Origin: Celoporthe dispersa
Taxonomy: Eukaryota > Ascomycota > Sordariomycetes > Diaporthales > Cryphonectriaceae
Direction: 5' to 3'
NCBI GenBank assembly: GCA_016584495.1
Contig: WAID01000009.1
Coordinates: 186,001 to 250,000 of the forward strand
Length of the DNA: 64,000 nucleotides
Shown piece by piece: positions 37,475 through 49,366 of this stretch. The notes under the pieces were generated by a model. That model made no database searches, was not told the origin of the DNA, and saw only the letters and a list, made by a program, of their open reading frames with translations. Positions within the stretch are counted from its first letter, which is position 1. Each line of letters opens with the position of its first letter. The translations under genes were made by a program, and so were the position numbers.

Positions 37475-39533
37475 TCAATATTGAATTCTGCAGACGTGCC
37501 TTGGGTATCTATCCACATTTTGAGAACCTTGCCTTGCTCTTTCTCTTGTGAGCCCCGTGTACAACATTGGCAATGAGTGGTCCTCGACCTGCAGCCCAGA
37601 GGCTATGTATGCCGGAGTGACACCACCAAACACCCATCTCCCCATGCTTCTCTTCTGATCTGCCCCCTCCTCCTCCTCCTCCTCCTCCTCACCAACCCCT
37701 ACCGCGCCCTCGTCCCTCCCCCGCCCTCCACCCCGTCCAAACCCTCCTCCCCTGCCCCGCCCGCGCCCACTGCCGCTCTCAACAGGCGGACCCCTCCGCC
37801 TCCTCTCCTCGCGCTCCTCCTCGCTCGCGTCCCATGGATTATCGTCGAGTCCCAGCAGGGCACACAGCGCCGCCGTCTGCGGGTTCGTATACTCTCTCGG
37901 CTGGACCCCCGGAGTGCACGTTCCACAGCGCCGGGTCGCCCCCCTCGGTGAGGGCGGGGGCCGTCTGCGCAAAGTTGTGCGGGACGTCGAGCTTTCCCGC
38001 CGCGACGATGTGGGTGTCCACCCAGGCGCGCGACGCGTCTATGAGGGGGCGGTAGGCGGCCTCGCCCTCGTCCGGGGGATGGGGTCCGCGGGGGAGCCGC
38101 CCGCGGGAAGCAGCTGGTGAAAGGTGCGGGTGATGGCGAGCCACTCTGGGTCGTACTGTAAAGGGTAGCGGCTGTTTGGGCCGGTCGCGGCCGTGGAGGG
38201 CGGGTAGCTGTCGAGATGAGACGGATCGACGGGGTGCAGGTCGGCGACCTGCAGGAACTCACGGCCGGGCTCACACTTGCTGAGGGCCAGAAAGCGGACG
38301 GAGGTGTTGGTGATCGTCGGGGGGACGGGCTGGCCTGGGTTGGTCTTGGGGCCGGCGGCGGCGGGTCTGGACTGCGTGAAGGAGGCAGGCAGCTGGGCGC
38401 GGAGGTCGTCTGGAACGGCGGTGCTGGGTGTTTCGGCTGTGGCCCCTGGCGCAGGAGGTGCGTCGTTCTTGTCTGCGGGGGCGGGCGCACTGTCGTTTCC
38501 ATCGTCATCGTCCATGTCTAGTTCGATCTCGTTGGGATCCTCCACCGCGAGAGCTGGTGCTACTGCTGTGGCTGCCGTCGTTGAGGCGGGCGCTGGCGGT
38601 TCAGGCTGTGCAGCCTGGGCATCTCCGGCCGCCCCATCAACCTGTCCAGGAGGCGTGGTTCCAGGCGGCGGATACGTCTTGATAGCCGAGAACTTCCAGT
38701 GCAGGTGCGCCGAGAACCAGTACGCAGGCCTGAGGCGGTCCATCACGTACTCGGCAGCGACGTTGCCCAGCGTCCCGGCCAGGCTCTCCTCCCTGAACAT
38801 GGGCCGCTGCCTGTAGAGCGCCTGCACGTCGCCGTGCTTCTCCACGGCCCTGGGCCAGTCGTGGCTCAGCCCGACGTCGACCTGCTCCCGCAGCTGCAGC
38901 AGCTTCCTCACGTCGAGCTCCCTGACGTGGTAGAAGCTCTTGATGTCGCCCCTGCCGAACGGCAGCCTCTCGTCGTGGCCCTTGCGGTAGTCGAAGCCCT
39001 TCCAGATGCCGCTCAGCCCGGCGATCCGCAGCGGGCCCACGCGCAGCACGTTTGCCGCGCCCATGTAGTAGATGTTGGGCGCGGCCCAGCCGCCGTAGTA
39101 CAGCTCCCGCATGTACGCGGCAGCCTCGTGGTTACCGCCGATGAAGACGGTCAGGTAGGGCGCTGTCCGCGCCCCAGAGTAGTACTCGTGGAAGTCGCCC
39201 AGCGCGCGGTACTTGGCTGGCACCGACATCACCTCGACGTCCTGGCCATTGCGTGTCGCCTGGAAGTCACCACAGATGATGAGCAGGTCGACGCCTGGCC
39301 AGCCGCGGGCGGTGCAGGCGGCGCCCACAGCTGCGTAGATTGGATTGAGGCGTCCGTGGCCCTTTGGAGGGGGGTTAAAGAAAAAGGTTAGCCTAGGTCT
39401 TCTTTATTACCCATCGTCTGCCTGACCATCTGGTCGGTGGGTGATACTGAGAAAGAAGGTGACTCACGCAGCCCTCGACGGCGACGCGAAGGCCCTCTCT
39501 TGTGAGAAGCTTTGGGCTGGGCACGTCTCCCAT
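37475..39533 (-). CDS. DBR1: RNA lariat debranching enzyme
   Basis: Nuclear metallophosphoesterase that cuts the 2'-5' bond of intron lariats. Minus-strand exons are 39533-39468 and 39361-37475, with a 106-bp phase-0 intron. Metal-binding blocks appear in order: LRVAVEGC joined to GHGRLNPIY, ICGDFQATRN, FIGGNHEA, GLSHDWPRAV and WFSAHLHWKFSA. The C-terminal DBR1 domain (RAWVDTHIVAAG, then REYTNPQTAALCALLG) is spread over other frames because of two nearby run-length changes. The G5 run at 38074-38078 is one base short and the C5 run at 37906-37910 is one base long, and together they cancel. Frame-corrected length is 650 residues, with a disordered Ala/Pro/Asp linker and an RG-rich, Glu-rich tail. 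The Met at 39533 places 14 residues before the conserved LRVAVEGC; a start further upstream is possible. Confidence 0.92.
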
Positions 39534-41076
39534 TCTGACTTGTCCGTCGTGCGCACAGGACCTGCTTGATAGGATGACCAAGGGCCAGCAGCCTCTCGAG
39601 TGACACGTCTTCGTCTCTGGAAGCTGTAGCTCCTGCGAGGTTGTGGCGCGTAGATGGGATCGAGTCCACCGTGGATTCGAGGAGAGCCTTGCGAGGTTGT
39701 GACTATAACGAAGTTTGGTGGGGTGGAATGGGAAGGTTTTATACGCTAACAGGCTGCTGCCCTCGCTGAGCGGAGCTGCCCAGGTGCTGCAGGCAAGAGC
39801 CTAGAACCCCTGTATAAGCGCCCGTAACCCAGCATCATTTAGGGCCCTTCTCAGCGACATGCCCGCTATAATATTCACCGATACCAGGACAGCAGCAGCC
39901 TTGCGACGATTTCATTTTTCTTACTCCTGTGACTCACATAATAAATTGACTCACAAAACTTATTTCTCTGCAGGGTAAGTTAATGTTTATCTAAATGAAA
40001 CGCCTGAGACAGAAGAGCCGGGGTTGGATATGAATTTTGCTTGTATTACTTTCGCAATGCCAAATGCGCCGCCAGCGATGCTGCTCCAGACAGCAAGTTT
40101 TTCATCATAAGCAGGAGGTTTAGGTTTAGCAAGGTCCGGCGAGTGATTCTTTTCATGTCGCTCAAGTTCACTCCTCCGTGTGAATGACGCCCTAAATGTT
40201 GTACAAACGAAATTGCGCTCGTCGCTATGGATGCGGATATGGCTGAATGATGTTGTGCCTTTTCTTGATGACCTTCGGACAGTGGAGACAGTGGTATATA
40301 TTTACTTACTTATTTTTGGCATTTTTCAGCCTCTGTTGTTTGGCTCGAATGTGTATTATCATCTCCGTTGGCTGGGATCGGGGGATCGTTTAGGATGTCT
40401 ACGATATCTGGAACTACATCTGCATCCTTTGCTGTCGACACTTTGTCCGCTAGATAGATGTGCTTGTCTCCGGAGAAGTTTCTGGATGATGAATACAGAC
40501 AAGTCTGCCTTTACAAAGTCCAGGTCGAATATATAAGAGCACGGCTATAAGCGTCTTCGAAAATGAACAGGTTGTACATCGGCCGCCCGACACGCTCGAT
40601 ACTTGTGGGATGTATGTGGCCCTTGCCGATACCTGAGGTCACCGCCATCATGGTACTTGCAATCAGATGAAGGTCTGGTCCAGGGTTGAGTTATATGGAC
40701 CCCGCTCCGTTATGCCCTTGGCTACTGGCTCAGCTGAAGCAGGAATCGGGTCGTATGGAGGAGGGTTATTCTTGGGTAGCAAGTGCGAGATGTCACGATA
40801 AGCATTTGGAAGTTTTGCAGTGCAGTTACCAATACATGCATGTATCATTTCCCAGTATCAACGGGGTAGTGCCATACGCGGTCTAGGCGTAATCCAGCTG
40901 TTACTCATTGTACACCGCTCCCCGCACCACTACCTGTGTCGTCTATATCTGCTGTAGAGTCTGCGACTGCGAGTCCATGTTTCCGGGGCTGGAGTTTGTC
41001 CCTCAGCCTGGCACTGAGCGACGAAGCAGCTGTGTTTTTGGCGAACCATCGCACTGGACTCTCTTGCATCGCTAGT
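39534..41076. other. Gene-free transition into the accessory region
   Basis: Base composition becomes more AT-rich from about 39.9 kb. Open frames at 40180-40536 (+) and 40663-40848 (-) have no domain and no convincing splice partners. They may be decayed coding DNA, but this cannot be shown by eye. Confidence 0.45.
39737..39743 (-). promoter_or_regulatory. TATA-like box upstream of DBR1
   Basis: On the minus strand this reads TATAAAA, about 200 bases before the DBR1 start codon, in a region without genes. Position and motif only. Confidence 0.35.
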
Positions 41077-42680
41077 CTAGAAGCTTTGCTTTGCGTTTAT
41101 AGCCAGGAGTCTTTCCGGGGAGAACAATGAGCTACCAAACATTGCCGTAGTGGTCTTGAGAGGCAATACTCCCTTCTCACCTATCCTCTTGGTCTCCCTG
41201 GAAGGCTCGGCATCGATTGTCGTTTGTCTTCCTGTCTGTTGCTGGATGTCTGCGATCAGGTCCTTCATATCAAGGAGATAGCCCTCATTCAGTGAATGGC
41301 AGGCTCCTATCAGCATTCCAGCTGGGGTCTCTCTCCTGGGCGGTATGCCCAGGCCCCAGAGAATCCTGGTTTCGTCTTATCTGGGTGTATCTCTGCAACA
41401 AGCACAGGCTGCGGCGGCGCGTTGACGGTGAGCCCGAAGATAGAGGTAGACACAATTTCAATAGAGCTTATCCGGTCTGGCAAACAGAGCGCGAAGTGTG
41501 TCCGAGAGAGAGTCAGGATGGACATCGCCGGAGACAGCCAGTTCTGCTTGGACACAGCCGGATGGTCGATGGCAATGAGCGCCCAGTCCAGTGCGGGCTT
41601 CCGGTCCTGGGGCTCAAAACCGCGGCCAGATATGCGGTACAGACGGCCGAGCTTGGTCTTTCCCAGCGTTTCGGATAAAGGGACCGTCGTGCGCTCAGCT
41701 GGCTCCTCGGCCGGGTCGACGATCGGAGGCTCGCTGGAAGAACTAGAGCTGTCACTGCCAGCCTCGGGCTCGTCCTCGTCCGCCGGCAGCTCGCACTGCT
41801 CCCTGTCTGTGTCGAACGGGGCGAGGACCTCCAGCTCCGACTCGTCAATCTCAAAGTCGCAGCAGCTCGGGGCCGGGCGCGGACCAAAGGCATGGGCGAC
41901 GGTCAGAGCGTACTCATATCCGTCCAGTCGGAGAAACCCCCCGATGGCTGTAGTCCCGACAAAGTGGTCGCCAATCCAGATCTCAGTGATCAGGCTATTG
42001 AGGTGCGTCGGCACCACCTTTCCTGGCAGCCACACTTCGAATTCGTGTAACATAGGCTGTCTGTCTTCTTGAACATTGCCCTGAGCGCTGGCTGGTGGCA
42101 TGTAGAGCGGGAACAGCGATGTCATGATGGTCTGGAGCGGAACCCGGAGGCATCCCCAGCCTGGGCGGAGGATCTTGCTCTTGAGGATGATTCTCCTGAG
42201 ATGTCTGCTGAGCACCTTGGAGCTGCACACAATGACGATGTGTGGAGAAGCATGAGAGACGTTCACACCCACGAGCAGACATCTCAGACTATAAGCAGCG
42301 GGTGGTTGTTGGAGGATGGGCTGCCCTTTCGGCCGGCCGAGCTGCAGCTCGTCCCTTCTCGCGATGAGTATCTGAATCAGGGTGTCTCTGAGATTGGCGG
42401 CATCAAGGGCAGGTGCCCCAGTGATTTCCCACCCCATGATCGCACGGATCGGCGTATCGATCTTGAAGCGTGTCGCGCCGAAGCAGCCGGAGAACTCAGC
42501 TGGCGTTCTCGTGAGTTGCTGGGGGACAGCACAGCGTACATTATCTATACCATCTCGGATGTGCGAAGAATCCCGCTCAGTCGCTGTCATTGTTGCCGTC
42601 ATGGTTGCCGTCATGAAGTCTGGAATCAAGTAGCTGGAGGATCTCCGGCGAGAGGAATGTCCTTGCCACGGTTGCGACAC
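41077..42680 (-). CDS. Degenerate trypsin-like serine peptidase-fold protein, frame-broken
   Basis: The conserved feature is a chymotrypsin-like triad: His in ALTVAHAF (about residue 263), Asp in LDWALIAID (about 365) and Ser in KPGFSGAW (about 441). Similar domains are common in uncharacterised fungal proteins, where SGSWV and a following GMIVA-like strand close the fold. Here that closing part (GMLIGACHSL then LLDMKDLIADI) lies in another frame. The change falls near the GGG at 41338-41340, one base short, just after the Ser motif. Without it the frame stops early at 41310; allowing one base gives 534 residues ending at 41077. The N-terminal 240 residues match nothing I know. An MTAT triplicate sits near residue 23. 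No intron is needed. Activity and substrate are unknown; the gene could be a young pseudogene. Confidence 0.62.
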
Positions 42681-43488
42681 GTCGAGGTTTGGTTTTTCTC
42701 ATTTCTTGGTAGTCGGGGCTAGCTTAATAGCTTAAATAGAAAGAATGTAGATCAGCGACCTCCGGACGAGCTAGACCTATTAAATATGCCAGCTGCATTC
42801 CTGCAGTAAGCTTCAAGCACAGTCAGCTGTTCACTACCCAATTCTTTCGCTTGAACTGCTCGAATAGCAGATTATATAATAATCAACAAATCCTTCTTGG
42901 GGGCTTACCTGGAGCTATTGCTACGACACTGCTCTTCTATAGCTGTTATAATAGCTAGATCTCGCTGGTAATATGTAACTCGGACTTCCAGCGCTCTCAA
43001 GTTTCTGTTTCATCGAAGGGTTCTAATTTCAACAACAACTATCTAATTATTTATCAAGCACTAGCGACTTTTTCATCCCGGTGGCAGATAAAGGATTATA
43101 CATCATTGGATGGATCTGTGCTTTGCAAGTATAAGCCTTGATAATATCGAAAACACAAATGAATTTTAAATAGAGTGCTCACTGTTTAGTATAAGCTATT
43201 CAAGTATATATGAAATAAATACTTAGCTTGACGACTAAAGAGCTATGTACAAAATCTATCTAAAGGTAGTAGTGGCTGGTTATGTATTCAGCTCTTCAGC
43301 CCTGGATCTGCAGATCTGGAGTAAATTCCTAGATCCTCCCTCTGGTTCAGATGTTGAACCTGCCACCTTTGCTTTCCCTAGCCCACTTGTTCCGTATAAC
43401 CTGCTTCGTGACCTGCATGTTGGATGATTTATACTACGAACCATATATAAGTCTATAAAGATAGGAAAGGGCCTAAGTATTCGTAAAT
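42681..43488. other. AT-rich gene-free block
   Basis: This is noticeably AT-rich with many TA dinucleotides, separating the trypsin-like gene from the first HET gene. The composition resembles DNA degraded by repeat-induced point mutation, but no element is recognisable. Confidence 0.45.
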
Positions 43489-46400
43489 TCAATGCAGACA
43501 AAGAAGTCTATGTTTGAAAGCATCCAAGGCAAACTTATGGGTGACGCTCTCTTCGCATTCGTCGTATACTTCGTCCGTAACACCTAGGAATTTGACGGAG
43601 ACATATCTCTCGATGCAAACAACGTTGAGATCAGAGCCCTGACCAAGCGCATCGACGTATGCCAGGAAGCCTGTTATCTGCGCCGCAGCAGATGAGCTCC
43701 AGTTCAGATCTTTCTCCAGCACGAGGAAAAAATGGTCTGTCCACGGATCTTCGCCTTCAGGTTCCATTCGTTGCGTTGTCTCCACCTCAAGTGAAACCCG
43801 AGCCGTCATCAGCGTGAAGACGAAGGTCGAGCCACCTAAGGCACTCCCAGGTATGCGTGTCTCCGCCGCCACCAAATCCACCAACAACGCAGGGGGAGAA
43901 GGTACAATACGGGCTGACCCGCTCCCAAGCTCGCCCAAGATGGTGGTACAGAGATTCTTATCGGCCCATCGGAACCCACGTTCTATCAACTTTTCCTGCC
44001 CACTGAAGATGAACGACGGACTGATTTTCGCCAGAGGTGACATTCCAGGATCGCCAGGGATGAGCGTGTAGAAAAGGCGTGCTCTTTCGTTTTTGGCTTC
44101 TCATAAAGTAGGCCAGCGTCGATGTCAAGAGCAGTGGCTAGGCAGAGAGACACGTCACCAGGCTTTGTTGCAGTTCGCCCAACAGATGCGTTCCAAACAG
44201 TTCGGAACTTCTCGCTCTTGGATAACCGAGTTTGGTTCAACGAGACAATGTTTTTGACCGCGCTACCAATCTGGCGCCTGACCAGCTCTCCGGGAGTATC
44301 TGCTGAATCTCGCGCCCACGTCCCGGCCACGAGATTTCCAACGTCTACCGGGCCTTCAGAAAACATCACCAGCAGTTGCTTGGCCAGAAGTCCCTCCTGC
44401 AATGTCCATAGCCGCCGCATCCACGCTGAGGAGATGATGAAAGCGAGGATCTCATCCACGGGGCGCATCTCGGCGTGGTACCCGGCGGTCCGGGCACCTG
44501 CGGCTAGGCCCACGAGGCGTCCGTCAAGGACGAGGACTTTCTCGGCGTTGCTGTATGTTTGGCTCATCATACGGATGGCTGCGCGTTTGCTCTCGGAGTC
44601 ATTCCGGGGTATGCCGAAGGTGTCAATCCAGAAGGCCGGGATAGGGAGGGTGGTCAGCGCACTGTGTGACCGGAGACCGCCTTCAGAGATGACATAGCCT
44701 AAGTAGCCCTTCAACCCAAGTTCTACTGGAATTCCAGGGTACAGTCGCATGGGGTAGTTGCACTGCCACAGCATGCGCTGGATGAAGGGCAATCTGCACG
44801 CGGGGAGCTCGTTTCCTCTGACATTGCCCAGGCCGTCGGCCCAAACATGGGACAATGCAACGTAAGGGGTGTGGTGGTCGTAGGCAAAGACTTCAATCTC
44901 GAGTGGTTCTTGCCAGAGCATCGAATTCTCGACTTTGCTGTGGTCCCAAGGAAAGCCCCCGCACGTGTTTTGTTCAAGGCTACCATCAAAAAACTCGTAT
45001 TTGGAGGCGTCGATGCCCGCTGCTGTGTTAAGACGTGTCCACTCCTGTTTGATGTGCTGCATACTGGACCTCTGAATAATGGTCTCGAATTGCATCTGGC
45101 TGGTCGGAGGGCTTCCATCCATGGGCACATGCGTGAACATGCCATCCACAGGTTTGGACTTTTTGAAACGGAAAAGAGGAATTTTCCCCTCGCTGAGAAT
45201 GCGCTCAGTCTTGGCCATATCTGGCCCAACCAATTTACAGCGCTGATCGCACAGGATACAATGCTCCGTGGCATATGTTGTCTCATCGATAGAGTCAGCA
45301 TTACAGTGCGTGTGTGAGCAAGTGTTGTGGTCCCGCTTGAGGTTTGAGCTGCCCAGTTCCCCGCGAGCCCGAAAATTGCTGAGAAAATACAGAGCGGTCA
45401 CAGGCATATGCCGCATCATCCTTGATAGGTCATTCTTGCACCACTTGAAGCTCTCGGGAGCTTTATGGCTGCTTGCAAGGATGCGATCGGTTAGGATCTG
45501 GCCGAGACCCCAATGCCGCGATGTGTCGAAGCATTCTTCTAGATTCCAGATCTCGGCACTAGGTGAGCTCCTTATGATATCCGAGAAGATGGCGCCAAGG
45601 ACTCTCACTACTAGAGCCATCTCACCGATAAAGGGAATATGAGTGAGCTTTCCTATAAAGTTGAGACGAAGATGTCAACATGTTATTTCGCTGATAAGAC
45701 GAGCGGGAATCAACCTAAGTAGGTAGCAGAGCAACCGCGATACTGCGATTGTCTAGAGGATGAACATACCACTGTCCTCCAGCCTTGTGAATTTGCTCGC
45801 CAACTCCAGGCAATACTTGATATCTGCGATACGAGAGTCGCGCAATCCCGGTTGCAAATTGAAAATCACGGGTTCCCACGATTTCCATTGGTTCGTAGTG
45901 ATGAATTTCTGCAACGTGAGTATCTCATGACTGCCTTGGGCCGGCGATGTCTTGGTGACAAAGTCCGTTTCTCGAACTTGTTTCCCAAAAACTTCGCTCA
46001 TGAAGCCAAAGAAGAGCCAAGATTGCACGAGCACTGCCATCTCTTCCCCAGATGCCTGATGAAAGAAACTGAGGAACAAGTCCGAGTCCCACTCGTGAAC
46101 CAAAACTTCCATCTCGTAGCCTAGTCGCTTAGGGAAGTGCTTGAATCCCAACCCGTCGTAAGTCTGACCTGGGTTATACTGCCGATCGGCTGTGGGTAGA
46201 ACGGAAGGTTTGTCGCGTTTGGACTTATCGGTGAGGAACTGGAGTACCGATGTCTGCGTGGTCCGAACCTTTGATGCCGTCGAAAGCCCAAGTGCAGGCG
46301 GCGCGTTCGTGATCGTGGCTAGTCTGGCTGTCTGAGGTCGCGAGAACCCTTCGATGCCCATGAATGGCGCTTTCTCACTGTCCCCCTGCACATGGATGCC

Positions 46401-46709
46401 GTAGAAAGCTAGAGCCCAGCGGTCAATAGGCTTGGCGTGGCCATCAATTAAATTGACGGTATCTGATTCTCCTTGGTGACCGTTCATATCCCTCGAGAAA
46501 ATTTCTACATCTTCCAAGACTGGAAATGAACGTTGCCAATCATTCTGGTCTGGAACAGTGCTTGCGCATGGTAAGAAAGGGATAACAATGTGTTGAAAAA
46601 TGGGTCGACGTGGACTGGGAATAGCATCCATAACAGCTGGCTTAAATTGTACAGTGAATTCGGATATATGTTGAGGTCGTTCGGGGGGAAAGCGATGGTT
46701 AAATATCAC
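43489..46709 (-). CDS. HET-domain protein, large form, with one frame break
   Basis: Predicted heterokaryon-incompatibility type protein; such proteins trigger cell death or growth arrest when genetically different hyphae fuse. Minus-strand exons are 46709-45770 and 45652-43489; the 117-bp intron is phase 1 (gtatgt...ctttatag). The N-terminal part contains SWLFFGFMSEVFG. A Cys/His group (CSHTHC, HCILCDQRC) and then the HET core (YVALSHVWADGLGN, FWIDTFGIPRND, WMRRLWTLQEGLL) follow at about residues 430-740. The frame breaks at the T5 run 44090-44094 (coding-strand A5, one base short). With it allowed, the 3' frame (FYTLIPGDPG onward) continues to 43489 and the product is 1034 residues. The Met at 46631 is an alternative start. 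Partner and specificity are unknown. Confidence 0.82.
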
Positions 46710-49366
46710 TTCTCAGAGGATTTTCAGCTTCAAACGTTGGGATGCAAGCACTCTGTAGCAAAGCGGGTAATGCGCGCTGTGGTACTGGGATAAGAGAGGG
46801 GGCGCTGCGAGGGCTCCACTGTCAAGTGTTGAACTTTTAGCTCCGAGGGATTCACTTCGGGTAGTTGTTTACGGCACTCACTACGGAGGAACGGAGTAGT
46901 GGGCTAGGAGGGCTAGCGGCTACGTGTAATGGTCTAGCGCGAATCTTGCAGCGGCGTAACTCTAGCATAGCCTACTACTTACTTTGCATGCAGAGGTAGG
47001 CGGCCTTTGGATCGAAACATGAGAACTTGGAATAGATTATCACGAGCCACATAACTTGGACGAAGGAATATTTTGTAAGCACGATTGTACATTGTTGTTC
47101 AAAATTAAGGCAGGGTACGTGATAATACATCCAGCCTCAACCATAAAGGGCAAAAGACTTTTTGAACGTGTTAAAGGGCAGCGCTGTGGCCGTTTCGGAT
47201 CTGTACACATGTTAGCACCTATATCAAACGCAAAGGAGCCGGGGCTGACTTATCCCCCCAGAAAGGAGGGCTGCCCCTTCGTCATTTCTGAAGAAGGGCC
47301 AGCTAGGGCTACTCTTCAAGAGCCTGCCCCTTTCCAACACTTGTCGAGAACCGGCTGCCTTCGTAGTGCAGCCCAGCCAAGATCACTCGTGATCTCCACG
47401 GCGGAACCAGACAAGTACAAAACTTTGACTCCAACTCGAGATGGGTCCCGGTTCCGCTGCGGATCAGACGAACAACCTCACCGGACGTGCCAAACCTAGC
47501 AAGCGTCGTCCAAGACAGTAAATGTTCATCTCTGTGGGAACATCACACCCACATATCCGCCCAATGCTCGCACGCCAACGCTCCGAGAATGATGGCCAGT
47601 CATCATCGACACAGTGAATCCGGCATCGACGCAAAATACGGTGACAGATGCGACCAGGGCCGCGACAGGAGAAGCTCTTTCCGTGTGATCGCACTGCCAA
47701 CTAGGACTGGTTTTTGTATCCTCTCCACCGAGCTGACGATGCAGCCAAGGAGGGCAAAATCGCACAAACAAAATACGTCCTCAAAAATTGCGCTATCGTC
47801 TCTCATGCAGGCCATTCCTGGTAGACGAGAGGAAGCTTGTTCAGCACCACAAGGGGAAGAGCAAGGTATCGAGTGCCCTGTAAGCTCATGAGTCGAGACC
47901 CATGAGGACAGGTTGATGCGCCTGGTCAGAACTCATGCGAGGCACGACACATCGTTGGCTGTTGCCGTGATGTGGCTCTGGCGGTCGGTGGTGGGTGGAC
48001 GAGAGTCCGCAGCTTAGACAAGAGGCAGAACCGAGCGGCAGGGTACCGACAGCATGTCGACGAGGCATGTTGACTCGATCTTTGAACGTATCTGTGCGGG
48101 ACCTGCTGATCCTCGCTCCTTGACAATGGACAAGGATTCCGGCGAGGCGAATCAGAGGCACAACCTCTTGGAGGGGGAAACGAGAAGATCAATCGCTTGA
48201 AGCCAGCGTCGCGCCGTTTCCCTGCCGCAACAGAGCCTCTTGCCCGCCAGAAGCAACAACAGAAAGACAGCTGGGACAACCCGTATCCATAGGGAACCAA
48301 CCGAAACACAACCAAAACAGTCCACGATGACCAGTGTTCACAGCCCAGCGGTCGAGACCCGACGAGCGACCTCAGGCCAGAGGTTCTTACCGTTATGACT
48401 CATGGGTCAAGACCTCTCGCGCGTCCCAGAGGAACGTCTGGACAAGTCCTCGTCGCCCTTCCACCTTCGACACCCTGCTCCCACCCGAGAACCACTTTTC
48501 AGCGGCACGGACGTCACACAGGAGACATCTCAGGTTTAAAGAGCAACTCAGACACGGAAGAGCGCAAAGCACCCGGCATTTAGGGTCAGGGTTAAGTTCC
48601 GAGACTCGTACCCTCACTGGGAGCCGGCTTGCCATTTGTTTGATGACAACCATGACCACAATTAGACCAAACCGCGGCGATCATCGAGATTCCTGATACA
48701 GGGACGAGATGCGACGTATTGTGGGAATCCGGTCCAGTAGAGGGGCCCTTAGATGGAAATGCCTTTCGGCATACGAGAATCGGAGCACCGTAGGGGAGGC
48801 GTCGTGCGTTTGAAAAACAACCACAAGAGATGGTCGCGAGAGAGCTTCATCCTGGCGCGGTCCTGGCGCGATGTTTTGTCGATCCTGTTATCTTGCGCAT
48901 CGAGATGAGAACACGGAAATCGAGTGCGTCTCAGACAGGCCAAACGAAAAACGACTGGCGGCGAGGCAATGGTGGGATTGAGAGGCATTGTGAAGCCCAG
49001 TCGGAGGGGATGTGTGTTTAGAGAGGAGGACGCAGTCTGGACTGGCAGCCGCAGGAACGCGAATAAATACTGGGAAGCGCGTCAAAACGCGCTAACACCG
49101 AGATGAGCCTAGCGTTGACCGGCCCATTCACCCACGAATCAAGTGACTTAGTCACCATTGGTCCATATTTTCGACGTCACCAGTGAGTTCTTAGCCTTTT
49201 GACAGGGTTCTTCCACTTATTCACAGGCCCTGTCTCAACTCGGCAACCTTCTTCCAGAGCCAACCCGTTTTCTTCACCCCTGAGACTGCCACCACCTCTT
49301 CAACATCAAGGATCTGTATGGGACCATACATTCTAAAATGCTTATGGACTCCTCGCCCTCACAATC
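46710..49366. other. Gene-free region (2.7 kb)
   Basis: No frame here shows a domain or a good splice pattern. The stretch at 47.0-49.1 kb has several short overlapping frames on both strands with mixed codon use, as expected from non-coding or decayed DNA. The last 250 bases are the likely promoter of the Rtp1-type gene. Confidence 0.45.

Noticed and set aside
38699..39391. 230-codon plus-strand frame
   Set aside because: Antisense to the metallophosphoesterase part of DBR1, whose motifs are unambiguous.
40180..40536. 118-codon plus-strand frame with hydrophobic stretches
   Set aside because: No homology recognised, no splice partners, AT-rich non-coding context; too weak to call.
47056..47499. 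147-codon plus-strand frame
   Set aside because: No domain and overlapped by frames of similar size on both strands; looks like chance.
48579..48595. Two TTAGGG-like words (tttagggtcagggttaa)
   Set aside because: Could be a Tbf1-type site or telomeric relic, but two imperfect copies are expected by chance and no gene start is nearby.
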